Source of the DNA: Akkermansia muciniphila
Lineage (GTDB): Bacteria; Verrucomicrobiota; Verrucomicrobiia; Verrucomicrobiales; Akkermansiaceae
Assembly: GCA_004557455.1 (NCBI GenBank)
Contig: SFDX01000016.1
Span: 4,538-68,537, forward strand
DNA: 64,000 bases
Reading direction: 5' to 3'
Shown: positions 16,567-25,149 of the stretch, one piece after another
Numbering within the stretch: position 1 is the first letter of the stretch
How the letters are laid out: each line of letters opens with the position of its first letter
The notes under the pieces: model-generated
Told to the model about the DNA's origin: nothing
The model's input: only the letters and a program-made list of their open reading frames with translations
Database searches by the model: none
Program-made: the position numbers and the translations under genes

Positions 16567-18150
16567 TCAGTGCGTTTCCTTCTTGCGTGGAGCCGGGGGT
16601 CGGATGTAATCAAACCCGGGTGCCTTGGGCAGTATATTACCGGGGAAGTTTTTTTCTGCAGCGCCGTTTTCACGGCAGATGATACCCTCAATGAGCGGAG
16701 CCTTGGTTCTTGATTTGTGACTCGCCATGTTGGCGAGATTCCCATTGTAGCGATCTTCAACTCTGTGATCGCCGGTATAAGCAGCAGGGATACTGATTAT
16801 CATTCGAGAGAAATGAATCAATGTAATCCCCAATGCAATGTATTTCCAGCGTGGAAGCTCCATCCATTTATAGGCAAGAAAGAGGGAAAAAACGAAGGTG
16901 TAAATGGGCATGCTTTTCAGCCACAGTTCGTTAAAATTATTGGGGGGTGCCCCCAATACAATTAGTGGGTAGAGCAATACACAACAAAGGGTTAAGCGTA
17001 CGAGCCGATTGGATCGCAGAGGCCAGAGGGAGCCATACAATAGGAGGAGGGCAAATAACACACCTCCGTATACGATGCAACTATTGAATACTCCGTATTG
17101 TGAGAGAATAAATGTTGTTGTAATAATCTCGCCTTCTCCGTGCGTCTCTGCGCCTCTCGAAAAGTACAGAAAAGATATGAGAGCCAGGAAGAGCGGAATG
17201 ACGCTATAGAGGCATGAGAGTGCGAACCCCTTGCGGTTCGTCAGTTCTTTGTATGCGTAACAGCCAAGAACAAATGGGAGACTTCCCATTGCCCCCATAG
17301 GGGATATAGGCAATAATAGAGCGTAGGTGAGTGGAATTGTGAAATTCTTGTGCTTCCGAATGCTGATGATGACTGCGGTAGCCAATAATGTCCCGGGTAG
17401 AGAATTATACGGTCCGCACATTGACATGAGAGATAGCAGCGTATGACGCCCCTGACATGTTGCGAACAGAGAACAATCAACACCGCTCCATTGATGTACT
17501 AGATATATTGCATATCGCATGGCTGAGCTACCTTTTGAGGTGAGCCATATATTTAGCAGCGGATCGCAGAGAAAGACGACAAAAAAGACGAAAATAAGAG
17601 AAACTTTTCTACGGAAGGTAAAGACAACAAGAAAAGCTAAAGTATAGCCCAAGGCGGTCCAAAGCAACAGAATGACCTGCGCTAAGGTACTGCCTTCGGT
17701 AGGATATGCAGCAAAGATTCGTGCAAGAATGGCAGGCGGAAGATACGCTGCAATATAGTAATTGATCTCGCACCCGTTCGGCAGAACGATCGGCCATGGG
17801 GCTTCGATCAGATTAACATAATACGCCTGGCGAGCCAATTCATAGTCAGGATCCGTCAGAAAGAATCCGATCAATCCTGTCGATATATGCAGCAGGCAAA
17901 TGAGAAAAAATGCAGCTGCTACAACAGAAATGGTACGTCGGTTGAAAGGGAGGATACATTCCCGCTCTTTCGGCATAAGGCGTACGGCATAGTATATAAG
18001 GCTTCCTATTACACCCAGGGAGGCCAAGATTGCCGGAATGGGGGTCAGCCAGCCAAGGAAGAACAGTATACTCGGTAAGGCAAGATAGAGCAAGGCCATC
18101 AACGTGACCTGTCCTTCATTGATGCCGCGGGATTGAGAGAGTGTTTTCAT
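16567..18150 (-). CDS. Polytopic membrane protein, GT-C-like
   Basis: A 527-residue protein with roughly 11-12 transmembrane helices, beginning TLMALLYLALPSILFFLGWL. A large extracytoplasmic-type loop follows helix 3 (TDPDYELARQAYYVNLIEAPWPIVLPNGCEINYYIAAYLPPA). The acidic DPDYE in the first large loop resembles the position of the catalytic Asp in GT-C transferases, but this is inference. The C-terminal 90 residues are soluble and end KKETH. The base composition is visibly AT-richer than that of the flanking GT25 gene, as for the next seven genes. The exact family is not recognised. Confidence 0.65.
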   Translation of the reverse strand: MKTLSQSRGINEGQVTLMALLYLALPSILFFLGWLTPIPAILASLGVIGSLIYYAVRLMPKERECILPFNRRTISVVAAAFFLICLLHISTGLIGFFLTDPDYELARQAYYVNLIEAPWPIVLPNGCEINYYIAAYLPPAILARIFAAYPTEGSTLAQVILLLWTALGYTLAFLVVFTFRRKVSLIFVFFVVFLCDPLLNIWLTSKGSSAMRYAIYLVHQWSGVDCSLFATCQGRHTLLSLMSMCGPYNSLPGTLLATAVIISIRKHKNFTIPLTYALLLPISPMGAMGSLPFVLGCYAYKELTNRKGFALSCLYSVIPLFLALISFLYFSRGAETHGEGEIITTTFILSQYGVFNSCIVYGGVLFALLLLYGSLWPLRSNRLVRLTLCCVLLYPLIVLGAPPNNFNELWLKSMPIYTFVFSLFLAYKWMELPRWKYIALGITLIHFSRMIISIPAAYTGDHRVEDRYNGNLANMASHKSRTKAPLIEGIICRENGAAEKNFPGNILPKAPGFDYIRPPAPRKKETH

Positions 18151-18159
18151 GAGGATTAG

Positions 18160-19320
18160 TTATCTAATAAAAAAATCTTCTGCGCATCGGCAGACGTAAG
18201 TAACTTCCTCCGGTGTCAGCTCATAGTAGCAGGGCAGGCGGAGCAGACGGTCGGCGTATTCTTCGGTGACGGGGAGGAAGGGGGCTTTGCCGCTGCAGAG
18301 TTCGATACCCTTCGGGGCGTTGTGCAGGGGGACGTAGTGGAAGACGGCGGAGATTCCGTTTGCCCTGAGATGGGCGATCAGTTTGGTGCGGGTGTCGAGG
18401 TCCTTCAGCAGGATGTAGTACATGTGGGCATTGTGTCCGCATGTGCACGGGATGATGGGGCGACGCAACAGGCCTTTTTCTTCAAGCGGCTCGAGTAGCT
18501 CGTGGTACTGCTGCCATATGGAGAGGCGTTTGGCGCTGATCTTGTTGGATTCCTCCAATTGGGCATACAGAAACGCGGCAATCAGCTCGCCGGGCAGGTA
18601 GCTGGAGCCAACGTCGACCCACGTGTATTTGTCCACCATGCCGCGGAAGAATTGGCTTCGGTTTGTACCCTTCTCACGTATGATTTCTGCGCGCTCCATA
18701 AAACGTTCATCGTTGATGAGAATGGCACCTCCTTCACCGGAGATGAAGTTCTTTGTCTCGTGGAAACTGTAGCAACCGAAATGCCCGATGGTGCCGAGGT
18801 ATCTGCCTTTGTACGTCGCACATACGCCCTGAGCGGCATCCTCCACTACCAGAAGGTTGTGCCTCTGCGCTATGTCCATGATAGTGTCCATCTCGCAGCC
18901 TACTCCCGCATAATGCACCGGCACGATTACCTTGGTACGGGGTGTAATGGCAGCCTCAATTTTCGTTTCATCCATGTTCATCGTCTCCGGGTTCACATCG
19001 ATGAACACAGGCACAGCCCCTTGCATGACAAAAGCATTGACTGTCGAGACAAAGGTATAACTGGGGCAAATGAACTCATCCCCGGGCTTCAAATCGCAGA
19101 GAATGGCCGCCATTTCCAGCGCCGCTGTGCCGGAATGCACCAGTAACGCCTTTTTCGCGCCGAAGTGTTCCTCGAGCCATTTGTTACACTGCTTGGTGAA
19201 GTAGCCATCTCCCGCAAGCTGACCGAATTGGACGGCTTGGGCAATATTCCAGAGTTCTTTGCCGATGATGTATGGTTTGTTGAAAGGAATTTTTTCCATG
19301 AGTCTTGACATTATGTTCAT
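18160..19320 (-). CDS. wecE: dTDP-4-amino-4,6-dideoxygalactose transaminase-like aminotransferase (WecE/RffA type)
   Basis: A 386-residue PLP enzyme of the DegT/DnrJ/EryC1/StrS family. The segments IPFNKPYIIGKELWNIAQAVQFGQLAGDGYFTKQC, VHSGTAALEMAAILCDLKPGDEFICPSYTFVST and CYSFHETKNFISGEGGA (catalytic Lys in HETKN) match WecE. It makes a 4-amino-dideoxy sugar nucleotide for surface polysaccharide. Two further Met codons follow the first (residues 4 and 8). The first is preferred because the promoter at 19330-19358 places its ATG 9 nt after the -10 box. It is separated by 9 nt from the membrane-protein gene downstream. Confidence 0.9.
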   Translation of the reverse strand: MNIMSRLMEKIPFNKPYIIGKELWNIAQAVQFGQLAGDGYFTKQCNKWLEEHFGAKKALLVHSGTAALEMAAILCDLKPGDEFICPSYTFVSTVNAFVMQGAVPVFIDVNPETMNMDETKIEAAITPRTKVIVPVHYAGVGCEMDTIMDIAQRHNLLVVEDAAQGVCATYKGRYLGTIGHFGCYSFHETKNFISGEGGAILINDERFMERAEIIREKGTNRSQFFRGMVDKYTWVDVGSSYLPGELIAAFLYAQLEESNKISAKRLSIWQQYHELLEPLEEKGLLRRPIIPCTCGHNAHMYYILLKDLDTRTKLIAHLRANGISAVFHYVPLHNAPKGIELCSGKAPFLPVTEEYADRLLRLPCYYELTPEEVTYVCRCAEDFFIR

Positions 19321-19329
19321 CGTGGGTCC

Positions 19330-19358
19330 ATTCTAGCATATAGTGCTGGAATAGGCAA
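19330..19358 (-). promoter_or_regulatory. Promoter of wecE
   Basis: Minus strand: TTGCCT (19358-19353), 17 bp, TAGAAT (19335-19330), 9 nt to the ATG. The rest of 19359-19607 holds no gene I can support. Confidence 0.7.
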
Positions 19359-19607
19359 GACATATCTGCCTCAAAGTGCAGAAATCGGCTTATTTTTCGT
19401 TGCCTTTCTGCTCTCGGTCGGAACGTGTTACTTGGCGTAGCGTAGAAGGTTACCCTTTATTAGATGGAAGCCATACTCGCGCTCAGCCCGTGTATATATT
19501 GTCGAGGTAAGGTGTATACTACGGAATTGGCTGTCAAAGATGTAGTATGCAAGCCGTATGACTGTAAACTTATGTATGTGTGTGATTAGGTATCAAGTTG
19601 CTTGCAG

Positions 19608-20534
19608 TTAGAAATTCACTTTCTGTCTCACAACAAACAAAGGACGACCTTTTACCTGATCAAAAATCATACCTATGTAAATTCCTATTATGCCCAATAC
19701 GAATAAAAGGAGTCCTCCGATAAACCAAATGGAAAACACGGTTGTTGTATACCCATTTACGGTAATAATGCCCACAAGCTTCGCAATAATGTTGTAAAAT
19801 GCGAGGAGAATGGATATGGTAGACATAATAAAACCAATAATTATCGAGAGCTTGAGAGGCTTATTGCTGTTTGAAATTATGATGTCCAGACTTAGTGCTA
19901 CCAACTTTGAAAGCGTGTAGCTGGATTTTCCCTCCGCCCTAGCATCGTGTTGGACTTCAATTGCTGTTCGCTTGAACCCTAGGTAATCAATGAGGCTACC
20001 GAAGGACCGGGCTTTCTCTGGCATTTTGTTGAAATTATCTATGACCTCTCTCTTGAATATTCCAAAGTTTGCAATTGTTTCGTCCGTTTGCAGACCGCTT
20101 AACCAGTTAAATACTCGGTGAAATGCATAGGATTGCAACCGTTTGACGTACGAGTCTTTTCGATTGAGACGACGAGCAAAGACGATATCCCAGCCTTCAA
20201 GTGCTTTTGCATATAGATTGGGGATTTCTTCCGGTCTGTCTTGAAGGTCACAATCCATTACAACAATCCAGTCACCGGAGGCATGCATTAAGCCGGCCGT
20301 AATCGCATTGTGTTGGCCGAAATTCCTAGATAAGTCAATACCTTTGATGCGTTGATCTTTCTCGCCATACTCAACAATGTGTTGCCATGATTTGTCGGGT
20401 GAATGGTCGTTGACAAGTATGAGCTCATAATGAGGAGTAATAGATCCTACAGATAGTTGGACCCGTTGAATTAATGAGTTGAGCATTGATTCTCCCTTGT
20501 AGACTGGTGATATAATTGAGATTTTCATGTTCAT
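19608..20534 (-). CDS. GT2 glycosyltransferase with two C-terminal helices (polyprenyl-phosphate type)
   Basis: A 308-residue protein when started at the ATG reading MNMKISIISPVYKGES (a frame open further upstream contains the promoter). GT-A signatures are YELILVNDHSPDKSW, GIDLSRNFGQHNAITAGLMHASGDWIVVMDCDLQDRPEE with the DxD, and the acceptor-side segment QSYAFHRVFNWLSG. Two helices close the protein (LSIIIGFIMSTISILLAFYNII, FIGGLLLFVLGIIGIYIGMIFDQ), as in dolichol/undecaprenyl-phosphate sugar transferases and GtrB. A GGAAGGG element about 12 nt upstream may be its ribosome-binding site. It is strongly AT-rich compared with housekeeping genes here. Confidence 0.9.
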   Translation of the reverse strand: MNMKISIISPVYKGESMLNSLIQRVQLSVGSITPHYELILVNDHSPDKSWQHIVEYGEKDQRIKGIDLSRNFGQHNAITAGLMHASGDWIVVMDCDLQDRPEEIPNLYAKALEGWDIVFARRLNRKDSYVKRLQSYAFHRVFNWLSGLQTDETIANFGIFKREVIDNFNKMPEKARSFGSLIDYLGFKRTAIEVQHDARAEGKSSYTLSKLVALSLDIIISNSNKPLKLSIIIGFIMSTISILLAFYNIIAKLVGIITVNGYTTTVFSIWFIGGLLLFVLGIIGIYIGMIFDQVKGRPLFVVRQKVNF

Positions 20535-20582
20535 GTCTTCACATCCCTTCCCTTTCGTATGCTCCTTTACTGCAGGGGGAGT

Positions 20583-20600
20583 GTACAGCATTTTGAATGC
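20583..20600 (-). promoter_or_regulatory. Palindromic operator-like motif upstream of the GT2 gene
   Basis: Minus strand: GCATTCAAAATGC (20600-20588) followed by TGTACACT, whose TACACT is a plausible -10. It faces the copy at 20734-20754 across a divergent intergenic region of about 130 bp. Confidence 0.55.
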
Positions 20601-20724
20601 ACCCCTTACCTTAAGCGTTGATAATCAACGAGTTTCGTGAGAAACGAAAGGAAGAAAGGGGTAAGACGGAGGAGCCGTGATTTTGCTGTTTTCTTTGATT
20701 TTCAAAGGAAAAACAGATTTAGTC

Positions 20725-20754
20725 TTGACTACAGCATTCAAAATGCTGTATACT
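20725..20754 (+). promoter_or_regulatory. Promoter of the epimerase gene with embedded palindrome
   Basis: TTGACT (20725-20730), 18 bp, TATACT (20749-20754), then 9 nt to the ATG at 20764. The spacer contains ACAGCATTCAAAATGCTGT, an 8-bp perfect inverted repeat with a 3-nt centre, well placed for a repressor. Confidence 0.75.
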
Positions 20755-20763
20755 CTTCCCCGT

Positions 20764-21753
20764 ATGAGAAAGGTAATCATTTTCGGAGCCGGAGGATTAA
20801 TCGGGATGAACCTTTGTCGTTCGCTTTCTTCTGCCGGCATGGAGGTTATTCCAACTGTAAGGAGTAGTCGATATCATTCGCTTTATGAGCGTTTAGGGCT
20901 GGAGTTTAGGCTTATAGATATAACCGCGCGAAAAGATTTCAATAAATTGCCGGAATCCGGGGTTGATGTAGTAGTGCTTGCTGCCGCTTATCTACCGGCT
21001 GCGATGAAGGGATATCACCCGGAGCAGTACATAGAGAATAATACTTTGGGAGCTCTTAATGTTCTCGAGTATTGTCGCAGAGCTCATGTAAAACAGATTA
21101 TTTATTTTCAATCACACAGCGATGTCAGTGGGCACTGGGGAAATGGCTTGATCGATCCATACACACCGAAATCCGTTAATTATAATAATGACCATTCTGT
21201 ATATGTGATATCTAAGATTGCAGCAGAGGAGTTGATTAAACATTATCACGCTGCATACGGCCTATCATATTGCGTCCTTAGATGTCCTAATATATATGCG
21301 TGGCAACCAAGAGAATTCTACTATTACAATGGTGAGAAGAAGTACATCGCGTACAGAAAGCTTATCCGGCAGGCTATAAATTCCGAGCCGATAGAGATTT
21401 GGGGTAATTGCAAGGTTAAGAGAGATATGGTTTATATCAAGGATCTTGAGCAGTTAGTTATAAAGTCGATCGAAAAGGAGGTGGATTCGTCTATTTATAA
21501 TGTGTCAACTGGTGAGGGAACAACCTTGGAGGAGGAAATAAAAGCTATTGTCCGCGTATTCTGTCCTTCGAACTCGCCTTCGCCAATTATTTATCGCCCT
21601 GAAATATCTGTAATCGAGTCCAATCATCGATATAGCATTGATAATGCTGTAGAAGAAATAGGGTACGAGCCTCAGTTTGATTGCGAGGCAATGTTTCGCG
21701 ATATGAAAAAGGAGATGGATTCACATTTCTGGGATTTTATTAAGGATGAATAG
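20764..21753 (+). CDS. NAD-dependent epimerase/dehydratase
   Basis: A 329-residue short-chain-type sugar nucleotide enzyme. The start at 20764 gives MRKVIIFGAGGLIGMNLCRSL, the Rossmann glycine motif at the N-terminus; the frame open upstream covers the promoter and is non-coding. The catalytic YxxxK is in VYVISKIAAEEL, preceded by the Ser-rich strand IIYFQSHSD. LRCPNIYAW and the late VYIKDLEQLVIKSI and YNVSTGEGTTLEEEI are extended-SDR segments. The substrate is unclear. It is divergently transcribed from the GT2 gene and is AT-rich like the rest of the island. Confidence 0.88.
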   Translation: MRKVIIFGAGGLIGMNLCRSLSSAGMEVIPTVRSSRYHSLYERLGLEFRLIDITARKDFNKLPESGVDVVVLAAAYLPAAMKGYHPEQYIENNTLGALNVLEYCRRAHVKQIIYFQSHSDVSGHWGNGLIDPYTPKSVNYNNDHSVYVISKIAAEELIKHYHAAYGLSYCVLRCPNIYAWQPREFYYYNGEKKYIAYRKLIRQAINSEPIEIWGNCKVKRDMVYIKDLEQLVIKSIEKEVDSSIYNVSTGEGTTLEEEIKAIVRVFCPSNSPSPIIYRPEISVIESNHRYSIDNAVEEIGYEPQFDCEAMFRDMKKEMDSHFWDFIKDE

Positions 21754-21875
21754 GTTTCTGTAGGAAACATATGGGTGGCACACCGGCTGGTGCCCACCGG
21801 CGTGCAGAGCAGGAGATAGGATAGCACAATGGGATGAGAAACGTAGATAACCTCGTGGCCGGAAGCTGTAGAGCT

Positions 21876-22814
21876 TCACTTCTGTGATATCTCTTCCTCG
21901 ATAACGAAACGTGGCCTGCGCTTGGTTTCCATGAAGATGCGGCCGATATACTCTCCAAGAATACCTATAAAGGCAAAGGTGAGACCGAAGAGGAATGTCA
22001 TTGCAACAATGATGGAAGTCCAGCCCGGCGTCACTCCGCCGTAAAACCATCTTATTGTCAGGTAGCAGGCAAATATAATGCTCAATGCACAGAGGCCGAA
22101 TCCGGAATATGTCGCAAAACGTATTGGTGCGAGTGAAAAGGACAAAATGGACGAGATTGCCAAGGAGAACATTTTGGAAATAGTATAGCCGGATTCACCC
22201 GCAAACCGTTCATCTCTATCAAGAGGGACACAAACATAATTGCTTCCTATGTAGTCAATCAGCCCAATAATGGTTGAGGTATTCTCTGTGAATTTTTTGA
22301 GTTCTTCTATAAGAGATCGCCTCATGGCGCGAAACCCACCCATGCGTGGTACCCTTCGAATGGAAGTTAACTTATTGCATATGCACTGGTATGTCTTTGA
22401 GGCTGTTTTTTTGAAAAAACTGTCTTTCCTGGTTTTCCATTGCGCCACAGCCATGACACATCGGTGTTCAAACATTGCATCAATGAGTTTACTGATGTAC
22501 TCCGGAGGATCTTGAAGATCCGAGTCCATAACGACTATGACGTCTCCGGAGGTCTCGAAAAGTCCCGCAGCAATAGCTCCCTGTTGTCCGAAGTTTCTCG
22601 CGAGGTTAATGCCGATAATATGCCTATTGAGTGAGCATTGTTTTTTGATACGAGCCCATGAGGCGTCTTTACTGCCATCGTTCACAAGGATGATTTCGTA
22701 TGTGTCCTTAATTTGCTCACATACTGCGACCAATCTGCGGATTAGCTCGTCAATGACCTCCTCGTCGTTATATACGGGTATGACAACTGATAAGCTGTTA
22801 AATGTTTCTGTCAT
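21876..22814 (-). CDS. GT2 glycosyltransferase, ArnC-like
   Basis: A 312-residue enzyme of the polyprenyl-phosphate glycosyltransferase type. Motifs are VVIPVYNDEEVIDELI, ILVNDGSKDASW, GINLARNFGQQGAIAAGLFETSGDVIVVMDSDLQDPPEYI (DxD), and GGFRAMRRSLIEEL. Two C-terminal helices are present (LSIIFACYLTIRWF, IIVAMTFLFGLTFAFIGILGEYIGRIF). It overlaps the upstream flippase-like gene by 4 nt and is the last gene of the three-gene unit beginning at 24960. It is paralogous to the GT2 at 19608. Confidence 0.9.
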   Translation of the reverse strand: MTETFNSLSVVIPVYNDEEVIDELIRRLVAVCEQIKDTYEIILVNDGSKDASWARIKKQCSLNRHIIGINLARNFGQQGAIAAGLFETSGDVIVVMDSDLQDPPEYISKLIDAMFEHRCVMAVAQWKTRKDSFFKKTASKTYQCICNKLTSIRRVPRMGGFRAMRRSLIEELKKFTENTSTIIGLIDYIGSNYVCVPLDRDERFAGESGYTISKMFSLAISSILSFSLAPIRFATYSGFGLCALSIIFACYLTIRWFYGGVTPGWTSIIVAMTFLFGLTFAFIGILGEYIGRIFMETKRRPRFVIEEEISQK

Positions 22815-23770
22815 TTTTTCAGCGCGATGTAAGTGTTTTTATTTGAGATGATCCAAATCAGCCCTCCGAATAATGATGGGGCAATTCCTGTTAAAAAGTA
22901 GTAAGTCAGAGATACAGTAAGCGCAACAGGAGGGGTAATACCCATCTTACAGTAAAAGTACACGAAGAAACCTTCTCTGATGCCGAAACCTGCAATGGTT
23001 ACGGGAATCATGGTTAAGATAGCGATGAGGGGAAAAAGGGCCAGATGTTCATAAAAGGGCATGAAGCAGCCGCAGGCACAGAAGAGAAGGTAAACAATCA
23101 GAACGGTGGAGAGTTGAAAGCCGGCGATGAAAAAGATAGATGAGAGAATGACCTTTCGGTATGGGAAGGTAATCATGGAACGATGAACCTTCTCCAAGTA
23201 ATCAATAGCCTTGTTGATGAAGTCGAAGCGTGTACGACGCCCTACATAAAGTCGGTATCCCCATGGTGTGCAAACAGCGATGACTGCTGCAAATGTGAGG
23301 AGGGCTGAGGCAGAAATCAAAACTGCACAGGTACATACATCGCCGTGCTCTGCGGCAAAGGGCAGAGAAGACAGACTGAACAGAATAAGAAGAATCAGAC
23401 CGAACATACGCTCAATGAGAACCGTGCTTCCGGCCCGGCCTCTTTTTTCCGGGTGGCGCCTTTCGATTTGGTAAATCCTGAACACGTCTTGTCCTTGCGC
23501 GGAGGGTAGAATCATGCCGTGAAACTGCGCAATGTAATTGATTGTGAACAGAGTCGAAAATTTCTCTCTGATGCCGACCATCCCCAAGAACAGTTTCCAT
23601 CGATTAATGGAGAAGAGGGGCATTAAGGTGAATGGAATGAAGAAAGCTGCAGCAAGACAGCCTGGGTTCTTGACTGTAGCGAGCAGAGAATACAAATCAA
23701 CATCCATGCGCAGAAAAATGATCGCAAGGATGGCGAGAGATATGATGATTCTGATAATCGTGTTTGACAT
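22811..23770 (-). CDS. Flippase-like membrane protein (LPG synthase transmembrane-region family)
   Basis: A 319-residue protein with about eight transmembrane helices. The start at 23770 gives MSNTIIRIIISLAILAIIFLRMDVDLYSLL; an in-frame Met further upstream would overlap regulatory sequence. The family pattern is visible in FFIPFTLMPLFSINRWKLFLGM, GMILPSAQGQDVFRIYQIERRH, and near the end IPVTIAGFGIREGFFVYFYCKMGI. These proteins (AglD/YbhN-like, PF03706) act with polyprenyl-phosphate glycosyltransferases. The adjacent ArnC-like GT2 fits that pairing. Confidence 0.85.
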   Translation of the reverse strand: MSNTIIRIIISLAILAIIFLRMDVDLYSLLATVKNPGCLAAAFFIPFTLMPLFSINRWKLFLGMVGIREKFSTLFTINYIAQFHGMILPSAQGQDVFRIYQIERRHPEKRGRAGSTVLIERMFGLILLILFSLSSLPFAAEHGDVCTCAVLISASALLTFAAVIAVCTPWGYRLYVGRRTRFDFINKAIDYLEKVHRSMITFPYRKVILSSIFFIAGFQLSTVLIVYLLFCACGCFMPFYEHLALFPLIAILTMIPVTIAGFGIREGFFVYFYCKMGITPPVALTVSLTYYFLTGIAPSLFGGLIWIISNKNTYIALKK

Positions 23771-23808
23771 GATCGCTTCACAGCTCAATAGGAAGCACCG
23801 GGCACATG

Positions 23809-24960
23809 CTAGCACACATCGTCTGTGATGTCAACATCAATTCTTTTATCCGCTTGGTAAATAAAGTAACCTGCGCGATCCGCGCTGCGTGTGAGAGTTT
23901 TCAGTTCCTCAGGATGGATCTCACTACGACGGATAAAGGGATGATCTGCTGAGTGTTCAATTATGTCCCTGACACCCCGTGTATTCGGAGTGTAGAACCA
24001 TACGCCGGCATGCTTTCTTAGGGTGGTGTGTACACCTGAAAATGATCCAAGCGCGATTTCAATTACCCCTCTCAGGAAGTCGTAGCCGGTGGAGAGGCAA
24101 ACGAGGTCAGAACCAATAAAATCACCACCCATTCGAGAGCCGATTTCTGTAATATAGACCTTGCCTGTTGTATCTATCATCAACTCGGAGTGAGATGCCC
24201 CATAGCGTATGCCGAGAGCTTTGACGCCCTCGGTAGCCTGTCGCACTGCTACATCGAGAATTTCTTTGGGAAGAAGGCACGGCTGGTGCTGTCCTATTTC
24301 AACATAATGAGGAGGACCGGTAGTCACCTTATCGGTGACAGCGAGAAGATGATATTCCCCTTGCCATGATATTCCCTCTATGCTGATTTCATGAGCAATA
24401 TCGATGTGTTTCTCTATAATGGCTTCGTGACTGAAGGAGGCGTTGAGTGCCGTTTCTGCTGCAGGAAATAGGTCGGATTCATCGTTGACCTTAGTGACCC
24501 CCATACTTCCGGAGCGGTCGCATGGTTTAATGATGAGAGGATATGAGAGTATTTGTGAAGCTCTGACAGCATCTTGAGGGGTGCGAATCTTCAGGAAAGG
24601 CGGGCAGGAGCACCCTGCATCGGAGAGGGCCTCTCTCATGGCGAATTTATTGGTCGAGATCTGTCCGGAATGGAGGCTATTGCCGATGAGGCCTATTTCA
24701 TGTGCGATGTAATTAACAGTGGGAACTGCTACATCTGAGGCAATGGTGCAAATTCCGTCAATGGACTCTTTCCTGCAGATGTCCAAAATATACTCTTTTT
24801 CCGTGATGGAGACATCAAAAAAATTCGAACAATGAGATTGGCAGACAGCGCCATCTCGCCACGCGAAGCACAAAGTTCGTATTCCCATTTCCGCAGCCTT
24901 CAGGACTAAAGGGAGTTGCAGGTAGCTTGCTCCGATGATTGCCAGAGTTTTATTTCTCAT
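23809..24960 (-). CDS. ATP-grasp carboxylate ligase-like protein
   Basis: A 383-residue ATP-grasp enzyme. The N-terminal domain is LAIIGASYLQLPLVLKAAEMGIRTLCFAWRDGA. The ATP-grasp core shows ISTNKFAMREALSDAGCSCPPFLKI, YPLIIKPCDRSGSMGVTKV (nucleotide-binding Lys and Gly-rich loop) and ITEIGSRMGGDFIGSDLV (metal ligands). Such enzymes ligate amino acids or carboxylated sugars. In a polysaccharide locus this one may attach an amino acid to a sugar or to a lipid carrier intermediate; that is inference. First gene of the minus-strand unit 24960-21876. Confidence 0.85.
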   Translation of the reverse strand: MRNKTLAIIGASYLQLPLVLKAAEMGIRTLCFAWRDGAVCQSHCSNFFDVSITEKEYILDICRKESIDGICTIASDVAVPTVNYIAHEIGLIGNSLHSGQISTNKFAMREALSDAGCSCPPFLKIRTPQDAVRASQILSYPLIIKPCDRSGSMGVTKVNDESDLFPAAETALNASFSHEAIIEKHIDIAHEISIEGISWQGEYHLLAVTDKVTTGPPHYVEIGQHQPCLLPKEILDVAVRQATEGVKALGIRYGASHSELMIDTTGKVYITEIGSRMGGDFIGSDLVCLSTGYDFLRGVIEIALGSFSGVHTTLRKHAGVWFYTPNTRGVRDIIEHSADHPFIRRSEIHPEELKTLTRSADRAGYFIYQADKRIDVDITDDVC

Positions 24961-25108
24961 GATGAAACTTTCCTATACTTTGTATCCGCCTGAGTGCTGC
25001 GGTATGTGCACGGGCATGATAGCAAACAGCGGAGGAAAAATCAAGCACAATGAGGGTCAAATCGGATTTTTCGGGGTGGGGTGGTTGCGAGTATGCCTCA
25101 AATTAGGG

Positions 25109-25137
25109 TTGCCGAGAGGGGGGGGGTATGGTATCAT
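25109..25137 (+). promoter_or_regulatory. Promoter of the hydrolase-like/OmpA/HAD operon
   Basis: TTGCCG (25109-25114), 17 bp containing a run of G, TATCAT (25132-25137), 12 nt to the ATG at 25150. Confidence 0.65.
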
Positions 25138-25149
25138 AGGCGCGCTGCG

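Noticed and set aside
19359..19607. Small gene or RNA in the gap before the GT2 gene end
   Set aside because: No open frame with a plausible start, hairpin or promoter besides that of wecE was seen.
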